Assembly (NCBI GenBank): GCA_024278715.1
Contig: JAJRSN010000043.1
Location: forward strand, 1-8,622
Reading direction: 5' to 3'
Length of the DNA: 8,622 nucleotides
DNA from: Calditrichota bacterium
GTDB taxonomy: Bacteria; Calditrichota; Calditrichia; Calditrichales; Calditrichaceae
Shown here: positions 5,886 through 8,622 of the stretch, in pieces
Numbering within the stretch: the first letter of the stretch is position 1
Layout of the letters: each line of letters begins with the position of its first letter
Program-made: the position numbers and the translations under genes
The notes under the pieces: generated by a model
Told to the model about the DNA's origin: nothing
The model's database searches: none
The model's input: the letters and a program-made list of their open reading frames with translations, nothing else

Positions 5886-6140
5886 TTTAATCAAAACCGA
5901 CCACACATCGTGCCTTTGATTGTGCCTTAAAATAAAAACTTTACCTTCCGCGGTCTGCACCTTAAAATAATTGTAATTGGTTCTCCCGGCAACGGGACCG
6001 CTCTCGTACCAGCGATCCAAAATCTCGGCGACCTCATGGATTCTTCCCTCAAGTTCAAAGGCTTTGGGTCTTTCGCCGGAACTATAGCCGTTATGCGTTT
6101 TGACCTTTGTGATTTCGAATATCATTCCCTGCCATTTCAT
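5883..6140 (-). CDS. Small conserved-looking hypothetical protein, about 85 aa
   Basis: The product is soluble and mixed alpha/beta in appearance, with no signal peptide or membrane segment. Its distinctive parts are MIFEITKVKTHNGYSSGERPKAFELEG, EVAEILDRWYESG and YFKVQTAEGKVFILRHNQRHDVW. The order of an RP..F...G stretch, an EVxEILDRWYE stretch and a strand pair ending in W resembles small uncharacterised cytoplasmic proteins such as the DUF6504-type beta-barrel group; this is from memory and not certain. The frame is open to a TTG at 6176, but none of the candidate starts has a convincing Shine-Dalgarno. ATG 6140 (85 aa) is chosen. ATG 6125 (80 aa, MIFEIT...) is equally possible and has GGCAGGGA directly abutting it. 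It is convergent with apsK and divergent from the fourth Hsp20 gene. No function is claimed. Confidence 0.65.
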   Translation of the reverse strand: MKWQGMIFEITKVKTHNGYSSGERPKAFELEGRIHEVAEILDRWYESGPVAGRTNYNYFKVQTAEGKVFILRHNQRHDVWSVLIK

Positions 6141-6244
6141 AAGAAGTAAATTATTCCCATTAAATGATAAATGCAACCTATCGAAATTGTTTCCGTTTGT
6201 TATTCCCGAATTAAACCGGATTCTCGGTCGGAATTAATTACGCC

Positions 6245-6292
6245 ATGACACACAACTCTGTCATATTTTCTAAAGATTCTGCCATATTTTCT
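6245..6292 (+). promoter_or_regulatory. Candidate upstream activator sites for the fourth Hsp20 gene
   Basis: Two direct repeats, CTGTCATATTTTCT (6258-6271) and CTGCCATATTTTCT (6279-6292), match at 13 of 14 positions and start exactly 21 bases apart, so both face the same side of the helix. Just before them, ATGACA (6245-6250) forms a perfect inverted repeat with TGTCAT (6259-6264). The repeats lie about 115-150 bases upstream of the predicted start, as expected for a sigma-54 enhancer. The first repeat shares CTGTCATATTT with 1083-1093 in the other Hsp20 promoter. Confidence 0.55.
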
Positions 6293-6380
6293 CACAACAA
6301 AAACGTCCAAAAGTTCAAGAAATTTTGCTTTAATCTCATATTTTTTTGTTTTTCAAATAGTTAGAAATACCTCCGTGACT

Positions 6381-6399
6381 TTGGCACGCACTTTGTATT
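6381..6399 (+). promoter_or_regulatory. Sigma-54 (-24/-12) promoter of the fourth Hsp20 gene
   Basis: TTGGCACG (6381-6388) with the -24 GG at 6383-6384, and TTTGTATT with the -12 G at 6395, exactly 11 bases on. The -24 half matches the consensus fully; the -12 half has GT in place of GC, as at 1204-1222. The predicted start is near 6408, giving a leader of about 39 bases that contains AAAGGAGGTG (6431-6440). The rest of the 306-base gap (6141-6446) holds the upstream repeats and AT-rich sequence. Confidence 0.75.
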
Positions 6400-6430
6400 A
6401 AACTAAGCGGAAAAATCAAAAACAATAAAG

Positions 6431-6440
6431 AAAGGAGGTG
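6431..6440 (+). promoter_or_regulatory. Shine-Dalgarno that fixes the start of the fourth Hsp20 gene
   Basis: AAAGGAGGTG, with the AGGAGG core at 6433-6438, 8 bases before ATG 6447. The GTG at 6438 that opens the longest frame is inside this Shine-Dalgarno, so the protein starts at ATG 6447. Confidence 0.85.
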
Positions 6441-6446
6441 GTAACC

Positions 6447-6887
6447 ATGTTAGTTAAATGGGAACCAATGATGGGTTTAACCCGCGTTAACGATATTTTC
6501 GATCGCATGCTCGAAGACCTTTTCAGCATGGATACTCGTTTAAGCGAACCGGTAAGCAGCCTGATTCCTCTGATGAATATCGAAGAGACCAAAGACGCCT
6601 ACAAGGTATCGGTTGAATTACCGGGCATAGAAAAAGACGACATCGACATTCAGATAAAGGACAATATCTTAACGATCAGCGGGGAGAAAAAAGAAGAGAC
6701 CAAATCCGAAGAAGGAACCTTCTATCGTCGCGAACGCAGATACGGCAAATTCTCCCGCAGCATTAGTCTGCCCGGCGATGTAAAGGTCGATAACATCGAC
6801 GCTGAATACAAAAACGGCGTATTGACCCTTACTTTACCGAAAGCGGAAGAGGCTAAACCCAAAAAGATCGAAGTCAAAACCAAATAA
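6447..6887 (+). CDS. Small heat shock protein, Hsp20 family (separate single-gene unit), 146 aa
   Basis: Cytoplasmic ATP-independent holdase. The N-terminal arm of about 40 residues (MLVKWEPMMGLTRVNDIFDRMLEDLF) is methionine-rich and amphipathic, as in classical bacterial Hsp20. The alpha-crystallin domain follows: PLMNIEETKDAYKVSVELPG (41-60), DNILTISGEKKEE (72-84), YRRERRYGKFSRSISLP and NGVLTLTLP (123-131). The C-terminal anchor is I141-E-V143. By eye it is closest to the third cluster copy, sharing VELPG, SGEKKEE/RGEKKEE and YYRRE/FYRRE, which suggests duplication. It stands alone between its own sigma-54 promoter and its own terminator but shares the promoter type with the cluster, so it is probably induced together with it. 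Confidence 0.95.
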   Translation: MLVKWEPMMGLTRVNDIFDRMLEDLFSMDTRLSEPVSSLIPLMNIEETKDAYKVSVELPGIEKDDIDIQIKDNILTISGEKKEETKSEEGTFYRRERRYGKFSRSISLPGDVKVDNIDAEYKNGVLTLTLPKAEEAKPKKIEVKTK

Positions 6888-6911
6888 TTTTCACAAAAGC
6901 TCGCGTTTTCG

Positions 6912-6946
6912 GGGCTGCGTCAAAAAATTCGACGCAGCCCTTTTTT
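6912..6946 (+). terminator. Strong intrinsic terminator of the fourth Hsp20 gene
   Basis: GGGCTGCGTC (6912-6921) and GACGCAGCCC (6931-6940) are perfect 10-base arms with a 9-base A/T-rich loop, followed by six Ts. It begins 24 bases after the Hsp20 stop codon. Confidence 0.92.
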
Positions 6947-6980
6947 ATTCCGATTTTCACCCTCGTTCCAACGATTTATT

Positions 6981-7005
6981 TAACCGCGGCTTTGAAGAGC
7001 GGTTA
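6981..7005 (-). terminator. Possible weak terminator of mobA-mobB
   Basis: TAACCGC (6981-6987) and GCGGTTA (6999-7005) form a perfect 7-base inverted repeat with an 11-base loop, about 40 bases beyond the mobB stop codon. Read on the minus strand it is followed only by TTAAATAAAT-like sequence and not by a true T-run, so the call is weak. Confidence 0.3.
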
Positions 7006-7045
7006 GTTCTTGCGCCGGGGAAAACCTTAAGGAGCTTGAACACAA

Positions 7046-7537
7046 TCAGGATTTTAAGTTGAAGTAATCTTCAATAAAACGAATCAATTGCGGATCGCGC
7101 CTGCCAAAAACGGGAAGACCGCAATCCAATGGGTGTTCAGAAACAATGGCGATCACATTTTTGAATTGCTTTCCTACGCCCGAACCATCGTCGATGACAA
7201 TTTTGGGACCGTCGGCGGCGCTGAACGATTCTATTATTAAAATATCAATATCTTTGTAAACAAACGACAATACTTCTTCAATCTGAGATTCTTCCGGTTT
7301 CCCGAAGAAGATTCCCACTCCTTCTTTTGTCCAAAATACCGTGGGCTGCGCGCCCGCTTTTTGCATTCGATAAGAATCTCTTCCTTCACGGTCAATGGGG
7401 TGATTATGCATGCTGTGCTTTAAAGCGCCGACACGATAACCCTTCTTTCTTAAGCCGCCGATCAGCCATTCAACCAGTGTTGTTTTTCCCGAATTTTTAC
7501 TGCCCACAATGTGCAGGCATTTTTGCTTGAAATTCAT
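7046..7537 (-). CDS. mobB: MobB, molybdopterin-guanine dinucleotide biosynthesis GTP-binding protein, 163 aa
   Basis: A P-loop GTPase-like partner of MobA in converting molybdenum cofactor to its guanine dinucleotide form; it is helpful but not essential in studied bacteria. Walker A is GSKNSGKTT (12-20). The family's metal/cofactor-associated segment follows as ALKHSMHNHPIDREGRDSYRMQKAGA (38-63), here with fewer histidines than the usual HHxF form. The strand IDILIIESF is followed by PKIVI (111-115), where most members have an EGF segment, so glycine is replaced by serine. The frame opens at a TTG (7549), but AAGGA lies just before ATG 7537, so the latter is the start. It follows mobA by 22 bases on the same strand and is presumably in one operon with it. 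Confidence 0.92.
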   Translation of the reverse strand: MNFKQKCLHIVGSKNSGKTTLVEWLIGGLRKKGYRVGALKHSMHNHPIDREGRDSYRMQKAGAQPTVFWTKEGVGIFFGKPEESQIEEVLSFVYKDIDILIIESFSAADGPKIVIDDGSGVGKQFKNVIAIVSEHPLDCGLPVFGRRDPQLIRFIEDYFNLKS

Positions 7538-7559
7538 GGCATCCTTCAATCAGTTAAAA

Positions 7560-8150
7560 TCACTCTCCGCCGCTCTTTCGGATGGTTTTAAGCAATTCCA
7601 GATCTTCTTTGTAATTGATATTAAAAAATTGAATTTGCTTTTTTGGCGGAAAATTTACCTGAACCGCGTTCATTTCATTAAGAATCCGATAAATACTCCA
7701 TTGACGATTTTTTATTCTCTCTTCAATAAAGGATAAATTTGATTTGTGCCATAAAGAGACCATGGATTCGATGCCTTTTTTTGTTTTTGCCACCACAGGT
7801 CTTTGATCTTCGCGTTGTTTCCAAAGATGAAAATAAATTTCCGCATCAAGCAGAGGCATATCCACGGGTAAAACGGCTAACCAATCCGAATCAAAATTAT
7901 TTAAAGCGGTGTAAATTCCGCCCAACGGTCCGCAGCCGGGAACAATATCTCTGTAAACGGGATACTCGATAACGGCGTTCAGTTCGGTTTGACCTGAAAT
8001 TATTAATATTTTGTGTGAAATATTTGAAGCCACGATTAACGCCAAATCGAGCAGCCTTTTTCCGTTGAATTCAGCCTGATATTTGGGACTGCCAAAACGT
8101 TTGCTCTTACCGCCTGCAATGATCGCCGCGCTGCAATTTAAAAATGTCAT
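7560..8150 (-). CDS. mobA: MobA, molybdenum cofactor guanylyltransferase, 196 aa
   Basis: Transfers GMP from GTP to molybdenum cofactor (Mo-MPT) to form the guanine dinucleotide cofactor used by DMSO-reductase-family enzymes such as nitrate reductases and formate dehydrogenases. The N-terminal nucleotide-binding signature is IIAGGKSKRFGSPK (10-23). VPGCGPLGGIYTAL (70-83) and the metal-binding LPVDMPLL with D97 follow, and the C-terminal FNINYKEDL (176-184) corresponds to the family's NINTPEDL. The length is normal. The ATG at 8150 has AAGGGA a few bases before it. It is first in the mobA-mobB pair; no recognisable promoter could be assigned in the 229 bases between it and the divergent DUF72 gene. 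Confidence 0.93.
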   Translation of the reverse strand: MTFLNCSAAIIAGGKSKRFGSPKYQAEFNGKRLLDLALIVASNISHKILIISGQTELNAVIEYPVYRDIVPGCGPLGGIYTALNNFDSDWLAVLPVDMPLLDAEIYFHLWKQREDQRPVVAKTKKGIESMVSLWHKSNLSFIEERIKNRQWSIYRILNEMNAVQVNFPPKKQIQFFNINYKEDLELLKTIRKSGGE

Positions 8151-8252
8151 CGCTTCCCTTTGTCTGTTCTCTTCAATTGAAATTTACTCAGAATAGTCTT
8201 TACACCCAATTTTTTATCACGGCTGAATCCGGCAAATTACCAAAACATAATC

Positions 8253-8288
8253 ATTGTTTGGAAATATTCCCTGTAAAAAGCAAACAAT
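8253..8288. repeat. Inverted repeat in the mobA / DUF72 divergent gap, possible operator
   Basis: ATTGTTTG (8253-8260) and CAAACAAT (8281-8288) are perfect 8-base arms separated by 20 bases. Within the spacer and overlapping the first arm is GGAA-ATA-TTCC (8260-8270), a second small dyad. The arms are weak in G-C and no T-run follows, so a protein-binding site is more likely than a terminator. No regulator is in the window. Confidence 0.35.
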
Positions 8289-8379
8289 CGGGTTTAGACT
8301 TAAAAAACATCTTTTAATATCTGGAAATTCCGAATCGTTTTGTTTAGATTTTCGTTCGGGATTTTAATTGGATTTAAAC

Positions 8380-8622
8380 ATGAACAGCCCCCTATTAAAA
8401 ATCGGTTGCTGCGGCTTTCAGGGATCAAAGGAAAAATATTTTAAGCATTTTAATCTGGTCGAACTGCAATCCACATTTTACAAACTTCCGCGCCTTGGAA
8501 CCGCACGGCGCTGGCATGAGGAAGCTCCGCAGAATTTTACATTTACCATGAAAGCCTGGCAGGGAATCACACACCTTTCAACATCTCCAACGTACCGCAG
8601 AGCCAAACTGCAATGGGAACCC
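8380..8622 (+). CDS. DUF72 (YecE-like) protein, N-terminal part (continues beyond window)
   Basis: The frame is open from ATG 8380 to the last base, giving 81 residues with no stop. KIGCCGFQGSKEKYFKHF, VELQSTFYKLPRLGTARRWHEEAP, FTFTMKAWQGITHLSTSPTYRRAKL fit the start of DUF72 proteins, which have a TIM-barrel-like fold and unknown biochemical role. The short form CGFQGSKEKYF replaces the more common GTSGWSYxxW opening and resembles the variant seen in archaea and thermophiles; this is from memory. There is no clear Shine-Dalgarno, only GGA about 7 bases before the ATG. The gene is divergent from mobA. Confidence 0.85.
   Translation, partial: MNSPLLKIGCCGFQGSKEKYFKHFNLVELQSTFYKLPRLGTARRWHEEAPQNFTFTMKAWQGITHLSTSPTYRRAKLQWEP

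Noticed and set aside
7509..7736. Plus-strand open frame of 75 codons across the mobA/mobB junction
   Set aside because: It is antisense to two well-supported genes, has no recognisable motifs, and no ribosome binding site.
1..8622. CRISPR arrays, tRNA or rRNA genes, insertion sequences, CIRCE-type heat shock operators
   Set aside because: I looked for regularly spaced repeats, tRNA-like cloverleaf ends, transposase motifs and TTAGCACTC/GAGTGCTAA operators and saw none.

Overview
The window is a moderately AT-rich bacterial chromosome segment. It is dense with genes, and most of them begin at an ATG. It appears to come from a Gram-negative-type bacterium that uses sigma-54. The evidence is two well-spaced -24/-12 promoters, several near-perfect GGAGG ribosome binding sites, an ATP sulfurylase of the sulfur-bacteria/thermophile type, and a MobA/MobB pair. 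Calditrichota (Caldithrix-like) or a relative of the former Deltaproteobacteria would fit, but this placement is inference from gene content and not from a phylogenetic marker.

Layout. At the left edge is the 3' end of a family 2 glycosyltransferase (1-458), followed by a small J-domain protein (536-958). A 306-base gap carries a sigma-54 promoter and upstream repeats. It leads into a chaperone cluster: three consecutive small heat shock protein (Hsp20) genes (1265-2654), a strong terminator (2691-2720), and a zinc-finger-less DnaJ/CbpA-type co-chaperone (2889-3815). Next come the sulfate-activation genes sat (4033-5214) and apsK/cysC (5232-5837), ending in a strong terminator. A small conserved hypothetical gene lies on the minus strand (5883-6140). 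It diverges from a fourth Hsp20 gene (6447-6887), which has its own sigma-54 promoter and terminator. The minus strand then carries the molybdenum-cofactor pair mobA (8150-7560) and mobB (7537-7046). At the right edge is the 5' part of a DUF72 (YecE-like) gene (from 8380).

How the genes fit together. The main theme is protein quality control. Four Hsp20 holdases and two J-domain proteins sit within 6.4 kb, and the two Hsp20 transcription units appear to share one control system. Both have a TTGGCAC-N5-TTTGTATT promoter at the same spacing relative to a strong Shine-Dalgarno. Both also have a CTGTCATATTT element about 150 bases upstream of the predicted start site, with further TGTCA-type repeats nearby. 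This looks like a small regulon driven by one sigma-54 activator (enhancer-binding protein). The activator gene is not in the window. The metabolic genes are separate: sat and apsK make APS and PAPS, and mobA/mobB serve the guanylated form of molybdenum cofactor.

Starts were corrected in several places where the longest reading frame began inside or upstream of a Shine-Dalgarno: the second and fourth Hsp20 genes, sat and mobB.
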